From Pseudomonas farris (GTDB taxonomy: Bacteria > Pseudomonadota > Gammaproteobacteria > Pseudomonadales > Pseudomonadaceae): DNA of 64,000 nucleotides. The position numbers and the translations under genes were made by a program. Under the pieces are notes generated by a model that saw nothing but the letters and a program-made list of their open reading frames with translations, was not told the origin of the DNA and ran no database searches. Location: NCBI RefSeq assembly GCF_019145235.1, contig NZ_JAHSTV010000004.1:62001-126000 (forward strand). Reading direction: 5' to 3'. Below, piece by piece: positions 8,478 through 18,838 of this stretch; the first letter of the stretch is position 1, and every line of letters begins with the position of its first letter.

Positions 8478-9554
8478 TTAATCGGTGGAGAGTACACCCC
8501 GACGAACCTGATCACGCTCGATGGATTCGAACAGTGCCTTGAAGTTGCCCTCGCCGAAACCATCGTCGCCTTTACGCTGGATGAATTCGAAGAACACCGG
8601 GCCCATCAGGGTTTCCGAGAAGATCTGCAGCAGCAGACGCTTGTCGCCCGACTCGGACGAACCGTCCAGCAAAATGCCCCGCGCTTGCAATTCGTTGACC
8701 GGCTCGCCGTGGTTCGGCAAACGGCCTTCTAGCATTTCGTAGTAGGTGTCTGGCGGCGGCGTCATGAAGCGCATGCCGATGCTTTTCAAGTGATCCCAGG
8801 TCTTGATCAGGTCATCACTGAGGAAGGCCACGTGCTGGATGCCCTCACCGTTGAACTGCATCAGGAACTCTTCGATCTGCCCGGCGCCCTTGGATGACTC
8901 TTCGTTCAGCGGGATACGGATCATGCCATCCGGAGCAGTCATGGCCTTGGAGGTCAGGCCGGTGTATTCACCTTTGATATCGAAGTAACGGATTTCACGG
9001 AAGTTGAACAGTTTCTCGTAGAAGTTGGCCCAGTAAGCCATGCGACCGCGATACACGTTGTGGGTCAGGTGATCGATGATCTTCAGGCCGGCCCCGACCG
9101 GGTTGCGGTCAACGCCTTCGATAAACACGAAGTCGATGTCGTAGATCGAACTGCCTTCGCCGAAACGGTCGATCAGGTACAGCGGCGCGCCGCCGATGCC
9201 TTTGATCGCTGGCAGATGCAGTTCCATCGGGCCGGTTTCGATGTGGATCGGTTGGGCGCCGAGTTCCAGGGCACGCTTGTAGGCCTTTTGCGAATCCTTG
9301 ACGCGAAACGCCATGCCACATACCGACGGGCCATGCTCGGCCGCAAAGTACGATGCCACGCTGTTGGGTTCGTTGTTGAGGATCAGGTTGATCGCGCCCT
9401 GACGATACAGGTGCACGTCTTTGGAACGGTGGGTCGCGACCTTGCTGAAGCCCATGATCTCGAAGATCGGCTCCAGGGTGTTAGGGGTCGGCGATGCGAA
9501 TTCGATGAACTCAAAGCCCATCAGGCCCATTGGGTTTTCGTATAAATCTGCCAT
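8478..9554 (-). CDS. hpd: 4-hydroxyphenylpyruvate dioxygenase
   Basis: Converts 4-hydroxyphenylpyruvate to homogentisate in tyrosine degradation (and pyomelanin formation when HmgA is missing). The 358 residues have the usual bacterial length and the three iron ligands: His in [13 protein letters not shown] (about 160), His in [11 protein letters not shown] (about 240) and Glu in [18 protein letters not shown] (about 322). The start [16 protein letters not shown] is the common pseudomonad start. The 246-base upstream gap should hold its promoter. No other tyrosine catabolic gene is adjacent. Confidence 0.97.
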   Translation of the reverse strand: MADLYENPMGLMGFEFIEFASPTPNTLEPIFEIMGFSKVATHRSKDVHLYRQGAINLILNNEPNSVASYFAAEHGPSVCGMAFRVKDSQKAYKRALELGAQPIHIETGPMELHLPAIKGIGGAPLYLIDRFGEGSSIYDIDFVFIEGVDRNPVGAGLKIIDHLTHNVYRGRMAYWANFYEKLFNFREIRYFDIKGEYTGLTSKAMTAPDGMIRIPLNEESSKGAGQIEEFLMQFNGEGIQHVAFLSDDLIKTWDHLKSIGMRFMTPPPDTYYEMLEGRLPNHGEPVNELQARGILLDGSSESGDKRLLLQIFSETLMGPVFFEFIQRKGDDGFGEGNFKALFESIERDQVRRGVLSTD

Positions 9555-9800
9555 TGTGGCGCCTCATCATTTCTTATCAATTAACGGATCGTTAGTTGCT
9601 AGCAATGCTGAGATCGGCGGGTGGCGCACAGGAGATGCCCCGCACGCTGCGGGCGAGGAAGTCACCGTAGATCAATTGAAACCCAAATATCTTCATTGTC
9701 GACCCAAGGCTATTACGGGCGAGGCTTCTGCTGCCAGAAGACGATTATTCTTATATGCGTAACCCGATTCTACACAGCGTAAATCAGTTGTCCATCCTTC

Positions 9801-10748
9801 TTATAAAATCCCCCTTTTCGCAGCCTGTGCAAGCGGTTTGTTGCACAGAAAAATCCCCGCCAGGATCAGCCCGCCGCCCAAGCACATCACCAAGGTCAAT
9901 TGCTCGCCCAGCAACAACGCGCCAAACAGAACGGCGGTCAGCGGGTTCAAGGCGATGAACACACCTGAACGTGTCGCACCGATTTTGCGGATACCGTCGT
10001 AATAACCAATATAAGCCAATGCCGACCCCAGCACGCCCAGGTACATCAGGCTCAACCATTGTTGCGTGCCGAGTTCGGCCAGCGCCGCGATACTCAGCTC
10101 ACCACGCACGGCACTGGTCACCCAGAGCATCAGCGTGCCCAGCAAAATCGAGTACGTCACCGTCTGCACCGGCCCCAGCGTCTGATTCAGGCCTTTGGAA
10201 AACAGCGAATAAATGCCCCAACCGAGCACGCAGCCGAAGATCAACAGATCGCCGATCCAGGCATCAGTACCACCGGCCAGCAATTGCGGATTGCGGCTGA
10301 CAATCACCAGACTGGCGCCGGCAATGCAGATCGCGATACCCGCCACTTTCGACCCGCTCAGTCGTTCCTTGAACAGCAGCCACGACGCCAGGCCGATCAC
10401 CGCCGGATTTAGGGCCACGATCAAGGACGCCCGTGACGCGTTGATGTAATGCAGTCCGTAAAAGAAACACAGGTTGTAGAAATAGATTCCGAAAAAACCC
10501 AGCAGCGTCAGTTGCATCCATTGCCGAGGGCTGGGGCGCACCAAAGGCACGCGCGCCAGCAGCAGAAACAGCAGCAACGCCACGCTCGCCAGCAAGAACC
10601 GCAGGCTCGCGGCCAATAGCGGACTGAGGCTGTCGGCCAAAAATCGCCCGGCGACGAACGTCCCGCCCCAGATCATGGTGACCGCTGCCAGTTTCAGATA
10701 AACCGGTACATCCGAGGAATTCGCCAGGGTCTGTTCACACGTAGTCAT
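9801..10748 (-). CDS. EamA/DMT family transporter
   Basis: A 315-residue, ten-helix inner-membrane protein with two EamA repeats. The first repeat carries AAVTMIWGGTFVAGRF, and the second ends with NPLTAVLFGALLLGEQLT. Members export amino acids or metabolites; the substrate here is not evident. It is divergent from a LysR-type regulator gene with a 78-base gap, an arrangement that usually means regulation by that neighbour. Confidence 0.88.
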   Translation of the reverse strand: MTTCEQTLANSSDVPVYLKLAAVTMIWGGTFVAGRFLADSLSPLLAASLRFLLASVALLLFLLLARVPLVRPSPRQWMQLTLLGFFGIYFYNLCFFYGLHYINASRASLIVALNPAVIGLASWLLFKERLSGSKVAGIAICIAGASLVIVSRNPQLLAGGTDAWIGDLLIFGCVLGWGIYSLFSKGLNQTLGPVQTVTYSILLGTLMLWVTSAVRGELSIAALAELGTQQWLSLMYLGVLGSALAYIGYYDGIRKIGATRSGVFIALNPLTAVLFGALLLGEQLTLVMCLGGGLILAGIFLCNKPLAQAAKRGIL

Positions 10749-10826
10749 AAGTCTCCACCATCAGAAATTGGGCACATGGCGTATCATTCGACTAATGCCA
10801 GATCATCGTAAAATGAGTAAATACTC

Positions 10827-11699
10827 ATGACCCTCACGCAACTCGAGATTTTCTCGCTGGTGGCCGAACTGCGCGGCTTCACGGCGGCGGCCCATCGTTT
10901 GGAGATTTCCCAATCCGCGGTGTCCCACGCGCTCAAATCCCTGGAACAGGAATTGGGCGTTGAACTGCTGCGCCGGCATCAGTCCCAGGTCGAGCTGAGT
11001 GACATCGGCCAACAGCTATTACTGCGCGCTCGGGCGATGCTCGGCCTGGCGAACACCTTGCGCCAGGAAGCGGCGGATGCCCGCGGAATGAAACGCGGCA
11101 CCCTGCGCATTGGCTCGTTCGGTCCGACTTCATCGATCAAACTGCTGCCGAGAATCCTGCAGCATTACCGCGCCGCCCACCCGGGCATCGAGGTTCACAT
11201 CGACGAAGGTCCCGATCGCCAGGTGATCCAGTGGCTGGAAGAACGGCGTATTGATATCGGCTTCGTGGTGTTGCCCCTGGAGCGTTTCGACACTTTCAGG
11301 CTGGTCGAAGACCAGATGGTCGCGCTGTTACCTGCCGACCATGCGCTGGCCAGTCGCGACAGTTTGAGCTTGAGCGATTTATGCCACGACCCTTTTGTGC
11401 TGACCGAAGCCGGCTCTTCGGAGTTGGTCTCGCGCTTATTTAATGCGGCGCGGTTGACGCCGAACATTCGCTATCGCTGCTCGCAGTTGCTCAGCACGCT
11501 GGACACCGTCGGCCGTGGCGATGCCCTGACCGTTGTCGCCGAAGGCTCTTTGCCTGACGACAACGACAACCGTTACGTGAAAAAACCGCTGTCGCCGCCG
11601 GTCAGCCGCCAGGTCGGGCTGGCGGTGCTCGATCAGCGTCAGTCATCACCTGCGACACTGGCCTTCATCAAACTGGCCTCAAGCCTGAATGAACGTTGA
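10827..11699 (+). CDS. LysR family transcriptional regulator
   Basis: A 290-residue LysR regulator. The winged helix-turn-helix lies at residues 1-60 (MTLTQLEIFSLVAELRGFTA, SAVSHALKSLEQELGVELL), followed by a linker helix and a substrate-binding domain (RIGSFGPTSSIKLLPRIL). Probable target is the divergent EamA transporter gene at 10748; the effector is unknown. Confidence 0.92.
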   Translation: MTLTQLEIFSLVAELRGFTAAAHRLEISQSAVSHALKSLEQELGVELLRRHQSQVELSDIGQQLLLRARAMLGLANTLRQEAADARGMKRGTLRIGSFGPTSSIKLLPRILQHYRAAHPGIEVHIDEGPDRQVIQWLEERRIDIGFVVLPLERFDTFRLVEDQMVALLPADHALASRDSLSLSDLCHDPFVLTEAGSSELVSRLFNAARLTPNIRYRCSQLLSTLDTVGRGDALTVVAEGSLPDDNDNRYVKKPLSPPVSRQVGLAVLDQRQSSPATLAFIKLASSLNER

Positions 11700-11790
11700 G
11701 CGGCATAAGCGCCATCGGCCAACTATCATGGCTGAACTCTTCTGGGAGGCGTGTCGCCCTGCCAGCCTTTGAGAGCCCTCTTTTATCGCG

Positions 11791-13338
11791 ATGGATTTGC
11801 GAATGCCACTGAACGTCAAAAGCCGCCGCAAGCGTGGCACCCGGATCGTTGTGACTGTTTTGAGCGGATTGCTTCCGGTGTTGCTGGGAGTCGCCATTCT
11901 CTATCTACAGGCTGAACGTACACTCAAGCAAAGTACCGAACTGACTGGCGAAGAAGCCGTTCGCCAATTCGAGCTGATGCTCGACAACACGGCGCAAGCG
12001 GCGCAAGAGCTGTTGCCGCTGGCCGGCCAGAACTGCAACGACGTCAAACTAGCCTTGCGCGAACAAGTCACCCGCCGGCCGTTCGTGCGCTCGACCAATC
12101 TTGTATGGAACACCAACCTCTATTGCAGTTCGTTGTTCGGTGAATATCAGGAAAAGATCAATCCCGGCGATTACACCCAAGGCAAGCTATGGCTCATGAA
12201 CGGCAATCCGGTCACGCCCAATACCGCATTGTTGGTGTATCGGCTGAGCGAAGGAAACCAGGGCGCATTGACCACGCTGGACGGTTATCACCTGAGCAAC
12301 GTGCTGCGCCTGATCGGTCGCAAAACATTATTGTTGCTGCAAGTCGGGCCCCACTGGTTGTCGGCCGACGGCAAGGTCCACGACGATGCCCTGCCCGCCT
12401 TGCCCGTGGCGCAAAATACGCTGTCGTCCTCGCGTTATGCCTTTACCGTGGCCGCCGGTTTCCCCGAAGGAGAAACCTGGCGTTACATGCGCAGTGAGTA
12501 CCCACCACTGTTCAGTCTGTTGATGTTCTTTGGTGTGGTGTCAGGCTCGATCGGGCATATTCTGCAGAAGCGTTCGACGTCACCCAGCCGTGAAATGCAG
12601 CGTGCGCTGGAGGCAGCAGAATTCATTCCGTATTTCCAGCCTGTGGTGCATGGCGACAATAAGCAGTGGTCCGGCGCCGAAGTATTGATGCGTTGGCAAC
12701 ATCCCAAGGAAGGCCTGGTGCGCCCTGATCTGTTCATCCCGTTTGCCGAACATTCCGGGTTGATCGTGCCGATGACTCGCTCCTTGATGCGACAGACCTC
12801 CGCACTGCTGGCACCCTTGTCGGCGTCGTTCGACGGGCCATTTCACATTGGCATCAACATCACCGCCAGTCACAGCCGGGATCTGGAACTGGTCGAAGAC
12901 TGCCGCGAATTCCTCAGCGCTTTCGCCCCGGGCAGCATCAACCTGGTACTGGAACTGACCGAACGCGAACTCATCGAGCCGACAGCCATCACCCTGCAAT
13001 TGTTCGAACAGCTTCACGAAATGGGCGTGATGATCGCGATCGATGACTTCGGCACGGGTCACTCAAGCCTGGGTTATTTGCGTCAATTCAATGTGGATTT
13101 CCTGAAAATCGACCAGAGCTTTGTCGCCATGATCGGTGTCGACGCCCTCTCCCGGCACATTCTGGACAGCATCATTGAGCTCTCGGCCAAACTCGATCTG
13201 GGTATCGTCGCCGAAGGCGTGGAAACCCTAGAACAAAGTGACTATCTGACCGCCCACGGCGTGAACTTTCTGCAAGGTTATCTGTTTGGTCGGCCGATGC
13301 CCGGCGCAGACTTCATTAGAGCATTAAGTGATCATTAA
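11791..13338 (+). CDS. CSS-motif EAL-domain cyclic-di-GMP phosphodiesterase
   Basis: A 515-residue membrane enzyme expected to hydrolyse c-di-GMP. A first helix near 25-48 and a second near 235-255 (LFSLLMFFGVVSGSIGHIL) enclose a periplasmic CSS domain with the redox-sensitive cysteines (QNCNDVKLAL and NLYCSSLFG). The EAL domain follows: EVLMRW in place of EALLRW, Asn in GINITASH, Glu in LELTERE, the DDFGTGHSS loop, Lys in FLKIDQSF, Glu in VAEGVET and the LQGYLFGRPMP end. All catalytic positions I can place are retained, so activity is likely, gated by Dsb/thiol state as in E. coli PdeB/PdeC relatives. Confidence 0.9.
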   Translation: MDLRMPLNVKSRRKRGTRIVVTVLSGLLPVLLGVAILYLQAERTLKQSTELTGEEAVRQFELMLDNTAQAAQELLPLAGQNCNDVKLALREQVTRRPFVRSTNLVWNTNLYCSSLFGEYQEKINPGDYTQGKLWLMNGNPVTPNTALLVYRLSEGNQGALTTLDGYHLSNVLRLIGRKTLLLLQVGPHWLSADGKVHDDALPALPVAQNTLSSSRYAFTVAAGFPEGETWRYMRSEYPPLFSLLMFFGVVSGSIGHILQKRSTSPSREMQRALEAAEFIPYFQPVVHGDNKQWSGAEVLMRWQHPKEGLVRPDLFIPFAEHSGLIVPMTRSLMRQTSALLAPLSASFDGPFHIGINITASHSRDLELVEDCREFLSAFAPGSINLVLELTERELIEPTAITLQLFEQLHEMGVMIAIDDFGTGHSSLGYLRQFNVDFLKIDQSFVAMIGVDALSRHILDSIIELSAKLDLGIVAEGVETLEQSDYLTAHGVNFLQGYLFGRPMPGADFIRALSDH

Positions 13339-13571
13339 CTAACCACTTTAAGCACCGAGATCATGATGATACGCACCAAATTGAATCAAAAGACTACTCT
13401 TGTTACATGAAGAAAAAGTCAGGATTTACTCTTGGCCAATTAACTACTACAATTTTTCATACCTGTGCAGAACTGGCAGGTGAGCCATTATCACCGAGTC
13501 GCTTCAAGGCTCTTGGCTTATAGCTTTGTTTGCGGTTGGTATCAGCCAAACACACTATTGGAGTAAAGATA
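13339..13571 (+). promoter_or_regulatory. AT-rich upstream region of mvaU
   Basis: This 233-base spacer is markedly AT-rich compared with the flanking genes, as is usual for H-NS/MvaT autoregulated promoters. No exact -35/-10 pair is claimed. Confidence 0.4.
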
Positions 13572-13937
13572 TTGTCCAGACTCGCTGAATTCCGTGCAGC
13601 TGAAAAGGCCCTTCAAGAACAGCTCAAGCAGTTGGAATCGCTGAAAAACGATGCCGGGCTCAAGAAAGAAATCGAATTCGAAGAAAAGCTCCAGGGGCTG
13701 ATGAAAACCTACGGCAAGAGCTTGCGCGACATCATCGCCATCCTCGATCCGAACCCGGCGAAATCCGGCCTGCAGCAGGCAGCAGCGCCTAAAACCCGCC
13801 GCGCTCGCGTGGTCAAGGTCTATCAGAACCCGCACACTGGTGAACTGATTGAAACCAAGGGCGGCAACCACCGCGGCCTGAAAGCCTGGAAGGAACAATA
13901 CGGTGCCGCCACCGTGGATTCCTGGCTGCGTGGCTAA
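13572..13937 (+). CDS. mvaU: MvaU-type H-NS-like nucleoid protein
   Basis: A 121-residue xenogeneic silencer of the MvaT/MvaU family. The N-terminal half is a coiled-coil oligomerisation region (LAEFRAAEKALQEQLKQLE, KKEIEFEEKLQGLMKTYGKS). The C-terminal half is the AT-rich DNA-binding domain (RARVVKVYQNPHTGELIETK, GGNHRGLKAWKEQYG). The start is a TTG at 13572 with GGAGTAA about 8 bases upstream; residues before it do not match the family. It is closer to MvaU (AEFRAAEKALQEQL) than to MvaT. Confidence 0.9.
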   Translation: MSRLAEFRAAEKALQEQLKQLESLKNDAGLKKEIEFEEKLQGLMKTYGKSLRDIIAILDPNPAKSGLQQAAAPKTRRARVVKVYQNPHTGELIETKGGNHRGLKAWKEQYGAATVDSWLRG

Positions 13938-13948
13938 GCACTCGCGAT

Positions 13949-13985
13949 CATAAAAAAGCCCTGCCAATGCAGGGCTTTTTTCTTG
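13949..13985 (+). terminator. Terminator of mvaU
   Basis: AAAAAAGCCCTGCCAATGCAGGGCTTTTTT, a perfect stem with T run directly after the stop codon. Confidence 0.92.
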
Positions 13986-14112
13986 GGTAGCGTCTAAATG
14001 CAACGATAGTCGCCGATCAATTTGTTACATATCGTCCAACTTTATGCTTAATCCCTTTGGCTATCTAAAAAATGCCGAACACGCTGAAATCTACTGATAC
14101 GCAAACCTCAAA

Positions 14113-14637
14113 CTAAAGTTTCAAGCTGTTTCGAGCAGCCGTTATGTCGTCCTGACTTGCCTTATAAACCTCTGCCTGCCCCGCATAGGAAAGAACATAG
14201 GCCTTATCGGCATCTACCGCAGCGACCAATGTTTGAGACAGCATATGTCGACCATTCTGCGTAATCGTACAGGTAGTTTCCAGCGCCGATAGCCGGCTCA
14301 AGGTAGTCGGGTGAATTTTAGTGCAAACGCTCTGATACCCACTCTGAAAAAAGTCCTTTTGCACCGACTTGCGCATTTCCAGCAACACACCTTCCAGGTT
14401 CACCTGGTGACCACTTTCCACTTGAGTCATGGTCAGCTCCATCACCATCACCGGCGTACCCTCCTGATCGTTTTTTACTGCGCGCTGCCGGGACACCTGC
14501 GGTTTGGCCTCGTCTTGCGGAACGACTTCGACGGTCCATCCACTTGGCCAGGTCATGACCGGAGCCTCTGCATAAGCGGGGGTAATACCTGAAAGCAGAC
14601 ACATCAGGACCAACATCGATTGACAGAATCGGGTCAT
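14113..14637 (-). CDS. Secreted DUF4946-like protein
   Basis: A 174-residue protein with a clear signal peptide (MTRFCQSMLVLMCLLSGITP, cut near AYA-EA). The mature part starts with a TWPSGWTVEVVPQD segment and contains two cysteines (SVCTKI and ETTCTI) that may form a disulphide. It resembles the periplasmic DUF4946 family of Pseudomonas; function unknown. It stands alone, convergent with mvaU. Confidence 0.65.
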   Translation of the reverse strand: MTRFCQSMLVLMCLLSGITPAYAEAPVMTWPSGWTVEVVPQDEAKPQVSRQRAVKNDQEGTPVMVMELTMTQVESGHQVNLEGVLLEMRKSVQKDFFQSGYQSVCTKIHPTTLSRLSALETTCTITQNGRHMLSQTLVAAVDADKAYVLSYAGQAEVYKASQDDITAARNSLKL

Positions 14638-14799
14638 TGCAATGAATACTCACGAATTGAGCCGTAAAGTCTGAGCCTCACCTGGCTGTCAGGCAAGCCT
14701 GCGGTTTTGGTTTGGCGATGCTGGGGCCCTTGCGTATCATTGTGAGCATTAGGGGGGCGTTCTCAACGCCTCTAGCCCCACTTATTTTCCGGAGGGCCC

Positions 14800-15321
14800 A
14801 TGAGCCTGCACGAACTCAATACATTTCCCGGTGTGACCGCCCAACCCGACACCGCTACCCAGAAGTTCGTCTTCAATCACACCATGCTGCGGGTCAAGGA
14901 CATTACCCAGTCGCTGGATTTCTACACCCGCGTCCTGGGGTTCTCGCTGGTGGAAAAGCGTGATTTCCCGGAAGCCGAGTTCAGCCTGTATTTCCTGGCG
15001 CTGGTCGATAAAAACCAGATCCCGGCCGATGCCGCAGCCCGCACCGAGTGGATGAAATCGATCCCCGGCATTCTCGAGCTGACCCACAACCACGGCACCG
15101 AGAATGACGCGGATTTCGCTTATCACAACGGCAATACTGACCCACGCGGCTTCGGCCATATCTGCATTTCGGTGCCGGACATTCGCGCCGCGTGCGAACG
15201 CTTCGAAGCGCTGGGGTGCGATTTCCAGAAACGCCTGAACGACGGTCGCATGAAAAGCCTGGCCTTCATCAAGGACCCGGATGGTTACTGGGTCGAGATC
15301 ATTCAGCCTGCACCGATGTAA
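14800..15321 (+). CDS. gloA: Lactoylglutathione lyase (glyoxalase I)
   Basis: Isomerises the hemithioacetal of methylglyoxal and glutathione to S-lactoylglutathione, in the cytoplasm. The 173 residues show the paired beta-alpha-beta modules with metal ligands: His in FNHTMLRVKD, Glu in GILELTHNHG, His in FGHICISVPD and Glu in GYWVEIIQP. The length fits the long (Zn-type) class. Ribosome site GGAGG precedes the start. Confidence 0.95.
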   Translation: MSLHELNTFPGVTAQPDTATQKFVFNHTMLRVKDITQSLDFYTRVLGFSLVEKRDFPEAEFSLYFLALVDKNQIPADAAARTEWMKSIPGILELTHNHGTENDADFAYHNGNTDPRGFGHICISVPDIRAACERFEALGCDFQKRLNDGRMKSLAFIKDPDGYWVEIIQPAPM

Positions 15322-15338
15322 GCCCCACCACAGATCCC

Positions 15339-15430
15339 CTGTGGGAGCGGGCTTGCTCGCGAAAGCGGTGTGTCATTCACCAGTGATGCTGGCTGACAGG
15401 TCGCCTTCGCGAGCAAGCCCGCTCCCACAA
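15339..15430. repeat. REP doublet (REPIN)
   Basis: Inverted pair of the standard REP unit between convergent gloA and ahpF. Confidence 0.95.
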
Positions 15431-15445
15431 TTGGGAATGTGCAAG

Positions 15446-15483
15446 ACACAAAAAACCCCATGATCGCTCATGGGGTTTTGTGT
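15446..15483. terminator. Terminator between gloA and ahpF
   Basis: ACACAAAAAACCCCATGA-TCG-CTCATGGGGTTTTGTGT is a long near-perfect stem suited to both directions. Confidence 0.9.
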
Positions 15484-15498
15484 TTTCAGCGTCGGCGT

Positions 15499-17061
15499 TT
15501 ATGCAGGCGCCGAGGTGCGGATCAAGTGATCGAATGCGCTCAGGGAAGCCTTGGCACCCTCGCCCACCGCAATCACGATCTGCTTGTACGGCACGGTAGT
15601 CACGTCACCGGCCGCGAACACGCCGGGCACCGACGTTTCACCACGGGCATCGACAATGATCTCGCCGCGCGGCGACAGCTCGATGGTGCCTTTGAGCCAA
15701 TCGGTGTTAGGCAACAGACCGATCTGCACAAAGATCCCTTCCAACTCGACAGTGCGCAACTCGTCCGACTGACGATCCTTGTAGCGCAGACCGTTGACCT
15801 TTTGACCGTCGCCGGTCACTTCAGTGGTTTGCGCACTGGTGATCACGGTGACGTTCGGCAGGCTATGCAACTTGCGCTGCAACACCGCGTCGGCGCGCAG
15901 TTGTACGTCGAACTCCAGCAGGGTCACGTGGGACACGATACCGGCCAGGTCGATGGCCGCTTCGACGCCGGAGTTACCACCACCAATCACCGCCACACGC
16001 TTGCCTTTGAACAGCGGACCGTCACAGTGCGGGCAGTACGCCACGCCCTTGTTGCGGTATTGCTGCTCACCGGGAACGTTCATTTCACGCCACCGGGCGC
16101 CGGTCGCCAAAATCACGGTCTTGGCTTTCAAAGAGGCGCCGCTGGCGAAATGGATTTCGTGCAGTTCGCCATTTTTGCCCGGCACCAGCTTGTCGGCGCG
16201 TTGCAGATTCATGATGTCCACGTCGTACTGCTTGACGTGTTCTTCCAGCGCCACGGCCAGTTTCGGCCCTTCAGTTTCCTGCACCGAGATGAAGTTCTCG
16301 ATGGCCATGGTGTCGAGCACTTGGCCACCAAAACGTTCAGCCGCCACACCGGTGCGAATGCCTTTACGAGCAGCGTAGATCGCCGCCGAAGCACCGGCCG
16401 GACCACCGCCGACGACCAATACATCAAAGGCTTCTTTGGCGCTGATTTTCTCGGCCTGACGCTCGATGCCGCTGGTGTCGATCTTGGCGAGGATCTCTTC
16501 CAGGCCCATGCGACCCTGGCCGAAGTTGATGCCGTTCAGGTAAATGCTTGGCACGGCCATGATCTGGCGCTCGTCGACTTCAGCCTGAAACAGCGCGCCG
16601 TCGATGGCGACGTGGCGAATGTTCGGGTTCAGCACAGCCATCAGGTTCAATGCCTGGACCACGTCCGGGCAGTTCTGGCAGGACAGCGAGAAGTAAGTCT
16701 CGAAGTTGAACTCACCCTTGAGCGAGCGGATCTGTTCGATCACCTCGATACTGGCCTTCGAAGGGTGGCCACCGACTTGCAGCAAGGCCAGCACCAGCGA
16801 AGTGAATTCGTGGCCCATCGGGATACCTGCGAAACGCAGGCTGATATCGGCCCCTGGGCGGTTGATCGAGAACGATGGTTTACGCGCATCGTTACCGTTG
16901 TCGAGCAACGTAATCTGGGTGGAAAGACTGGCAACGTCTTTGAGTAATGCGAGCATTTCCTGGGATTTCGCACCGTCGTCGAGGGAGGCAACGATCTCGA
17001 TCGGCTGGGTGACCCGTTCCAGGTACGATTTCAACTGGGCTTTAAGATTGGCGTCCAACAT
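15499..17061 (-). CDS. ahpF: Alkyl hydroperoxide reductase subunit F
   Basis: NADH:peroxiredoxin oxidoreductase that reduces AhpC. The 520-residue product has the usual length: tandem thioredoxin folds with the CxxC in [16 protein letters not shown] binding ([19 protein letters not shown]), NADH binding ([15 protein letters not shown]) and the second redox centre YCPHCDG. I place the start at 17061 ([14 protein letters not shown]), five codons inside the longest frame. E. coli AhpF begins at the equivalent residue, and GGAAAT lies at the correct spacing only for this start. It lies downstream of ahpC on the same strand, with a terminator in between. Confidence 0.96.
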   Translation of the reverse strand: MLDANLKAQLKSYLERVTQPIEIVASLDDGAKSQEMLALLKDVASLSTQITLLDNGNDARKPSFSINRPGADISLRFAGIPMGHEFTSLVLALLQVGGHPSKASIEVIEQIRSLKGEFNFETYFSLSCQNCPDVVQALNLMAVLNPNIRHVAIDGALFQAEVDERQIMAVPSIYLNGINFGQGRMGLEEILAKIDTSGIERQAEKISAKEAFDVLVVGGGPAGASAAIYAARKGIRTGVAAERFGGQVLDTMAIENFISVQETEGPKLAVALEEHVKQYDVDIMNLQRADKLVPGKNGELHEIHFASGASLKAKTVILATGARWREMNVPGEQQYRNKGVAYCPHCDGPLFKGKRVAVIGGGNSGVEAAIDLAGIVSHVTLLEFDVQLRADAVLQRKLHSLPNVTVITSAQTTEVTGDGQKVNGLRYKDRQSDELRTVELEGIFVQIGLLPNTDWLKGTIELSPRGEIIVDARGETSVPGVFAAGDVTTVPYKQIVIAVGEGAKASLSAFDHLIRTSAPA

Positions 17062-17097
17062 ACGGGCGATTTCCATGTATTTGATAAAAAGAAGTCA

Positions 17098-17138
17098 ACA
17101 AAAAACGCCCGAGCGAATCTCGCCCGGGCGTTTTTTAA
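17098..17138 (-). terminator. Terminator between ahpC and ahpF
   Basis: AAAAAACGCCCGAGCGAATCTCGCCCGGGCGTTTTTT. It follows ahpC on the minus strand, so ahpF is likely expressed partly from its own promoter or by read-through. Confidence 0.85.
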
Positions 17139-17197
17139 GGGCGGTGCAGCTTACTTAGGAGGTGCGGAGTGCCGCCCTGATGAAGCGCGTCACAGAC

Positions 17198-17761
17198 TTA
17201 GATCTTGCCGACCAGGTCCAGGGACGGAGCCAGAGTGGCCTCGCCTTCTTTCCACTTGGCTGGGCAAACCTGGCCTGGGTGAGCAGCAACGTACTGAGCA
17301 GCCTTGATTTTGCGCAGCAGCTCGGAAGCGTCACGACCTACACCGCCGTCGTTGAGTTCAACGATTTTGACCTGGCCTTCAGGGTTGATCACGAAGGTGC
17401 CACGGTCAGCCAGACCTGCTTCTTCGATCAACACGTCGAAGTTGCGGGAGATAGCGTGAGTCGGGTCGCCGATCATGGTGTACTGGATTTTGCCGATCGC
17501 TGGCGAAGTGTTGTGCCAGGCAGCATGGGCAAAGTGGGTATCGGTGGAAACGCTGTAGATTTCGACGCCCAGTTTCTGGAACTCGGCGTAGTTGTCAGCC
17601 AGGTCTTCCAGCTCGGTCGGGCAAACGAAGGTGAAGTCAGCTGGGTAGAAGAACACGACAGACCACTTGCCTTTCAGGTCAGCGTCCGACACTTTTACGA
17701 AGTCGCCATTTTTAAAGGCGTCAGCTTTGAACGGTTTAACTTGGCTGTTGATGATAGGCAT
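17198..17761 (-). CDS. ahpC: Alkyl hydroperoxide reductase subunit C (peroxiredoxin)
   Basis: A 187-residue typical 2-Cys peroxiredoxin reducing H2O2, alkyl hydroperoxides and peroxynitrite. The peroxidatic Cys is in [15 protein letters not shown] (about 47) and the resolving Cys in [11 protein letters not shown] (about 166). AhpF is its reductase. Expression in pseudomonads is under OxyR, but I could not define an OxyR site in the 138 bases upstream. Confidence 0.97.
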   Translation of the reverse strand: MPIINSQVKPFKADAFKNGDFVKVSDADLKGKWSVVFFYPADFTFVCPTELEDLADNYAEFQKLGVEIYSVSTDTHFAHAAWHNTSPAIGKIQYTMIGDPTHAISRNFDVLIEEAGLADRGTFVINPEGQVKIVELNDGGVGRDASELLRKIKAAQYVAAHPGQVCPAKWKEGEATLAPSLDLVGKI

Positions 17762-17899
17762 CGATGACTCTCCGTCAGGGGTTAAGAAGTTGATGAGGTG
17801 AATCCTACCCAGTCGATCGCCGGTTGGCTCATTGGCAAACCTGATGCTGCTGATTGGTTTTCGCTATTAGCCGACAGTATTAATAGAAGAAAACGTGAT

Positions 17900-18838
17900 C
17901 TACGGCGCCAACGGCTTTTCAGCGATACGGGTCATCCCGAGAAACGGGCTGGCTTCAACATAGCGCATGGCGGACTTCATATCCTTCCAGCCCACGTAAT
18001 TCATCAACGACTTCAAATCCCAACCGCTCTGATGAGCCCAGGTGGCAAAGCCACGACGCAAGGAGTGACTGGTGTAGTGCTCGGCCGCAATACCGGCGCG
18101 CTCCAGGGCCTGACGCAATAACGGAATCACGCTATTGGCGTGCAAGCCCTCCTCGCTCAAATGGCCCCAGCGGTCGATACCCCGGAACACCGGCCCGCGG
18201 ACCAATGCCGCTTCAGTGATCCATTGGATATAGGCCTGCACTGGACACAAGCGCTGCAATGCCGGCGTCTGGTAGGTCTGGCCGAGGTTCTCGCGGTCGC
18301 TCTTGCTGCGAGGCAGGTAGAGGGTGATGCCTGAGCCGGCGCTGGCCCGCACATGTTCAATCTGCACGCGGCACAACTCATCGCTACGGAAACCGCGCCA
18401 GAAGCCCAGCAGGATCAGCGCCGTGTCACGCCGGGCCCGCAGCAATCCCGGTTGATCGCCCTGTGCCTTGGCGGTTTGCGCTTCCTGCTCCAGCCAGGCC
18501 ACCACTTGCTCCAGATGCTGAAGCTGCAACGGCTCGGCCTGTTTCTCCTGCGCCGGGTGCAGCGCGCGAATGCCCTTGAACACTTTGCGCACCACAGGTG
18601 CCTTGGTGGGATCGGCGAACCCCTGACTGTTGTGCCATTGCGCCAACGCCGACAAGCGCAACTTCAAGGTATTGATCGACAGCACACCTGCGTGTGCCAC
18701 GAGATAGCGCGCCACGCTATCGCCGGTCGCCGGCAGGAACCCGCCCCAACTGACTTCGAAATGCTCGATGGCCGCGCGATAGCTGCGACGGGTGTTGTCG
18801 CGCGTGGCGGCTTGCAGGTAGCGATCCAGATCAGTCAT
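17900..18838 (-). CDS. Tyrosine recombinase, TnpS-like
   Basis: A 312-residue tyrosine recombinase. The N-terminal SAM-like core-binding domain covers about 1-95 (TRRSYRAAIEHFEVSWGGFL). The catalytic domain shows Arg in GFWRGFRSDELCRV, Lys in PRSKSDRENLG, HSLRRGFATWAHQ (H-xx-R) and the nucleophile Tyr in KSAMRYVEASPFLG. The start at 18838 is favoured because residues 1-10 match the domain. It is divergent from a coiled-coil gene of the TnpT type with a 177-base gap. In Tn4651 and Tn5041 the tnpS/tnpT pair has this divergent layout with the resolution site between the genes. No transposase is near, so here it seems a resident chromosomal pair. Confidence 0.82.
   Translation of the reverse strand: MTDLDRYLQAATRDNTRRSYRAAIEHFEVSWGGFLPATGDSVARYLVAHAGVLSINTLKLRLSALAQWHNSQGFADPTKAPVVRKVFKGIRALHPAQEKQAEPLQLQHLEQVVAWLEQEAQTAKAQGDQPGLLRARRDTALILLGFWRGFRSDELCRVQIEHVRASAGSGITLYLPRSKSDRENLGQTYQTPALQRLCPVQAYIQWITEAALVRGPVFRGIDRWGHLSEEGLHANSVIPLLRQALERAGIAAEHYTSHSLRRGFATWAHQSGWDLKSLMNYVGWKDMKSAMRYVEASPFLGMTRIAEKPLAP

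Noticed and set aside
15439..16947. 502-codon open frame antisense to ahpF
   Set aside because: It is a by-product of the GC-rich codon use of ahpF, shows low-complexity composition rich in H, Q and R, and matches no family.
17062..17076. Upstream ATG of ahpF at 17076
   Set aside because: No ribosome site; the internal ATG has one and matches the known N-terminus.
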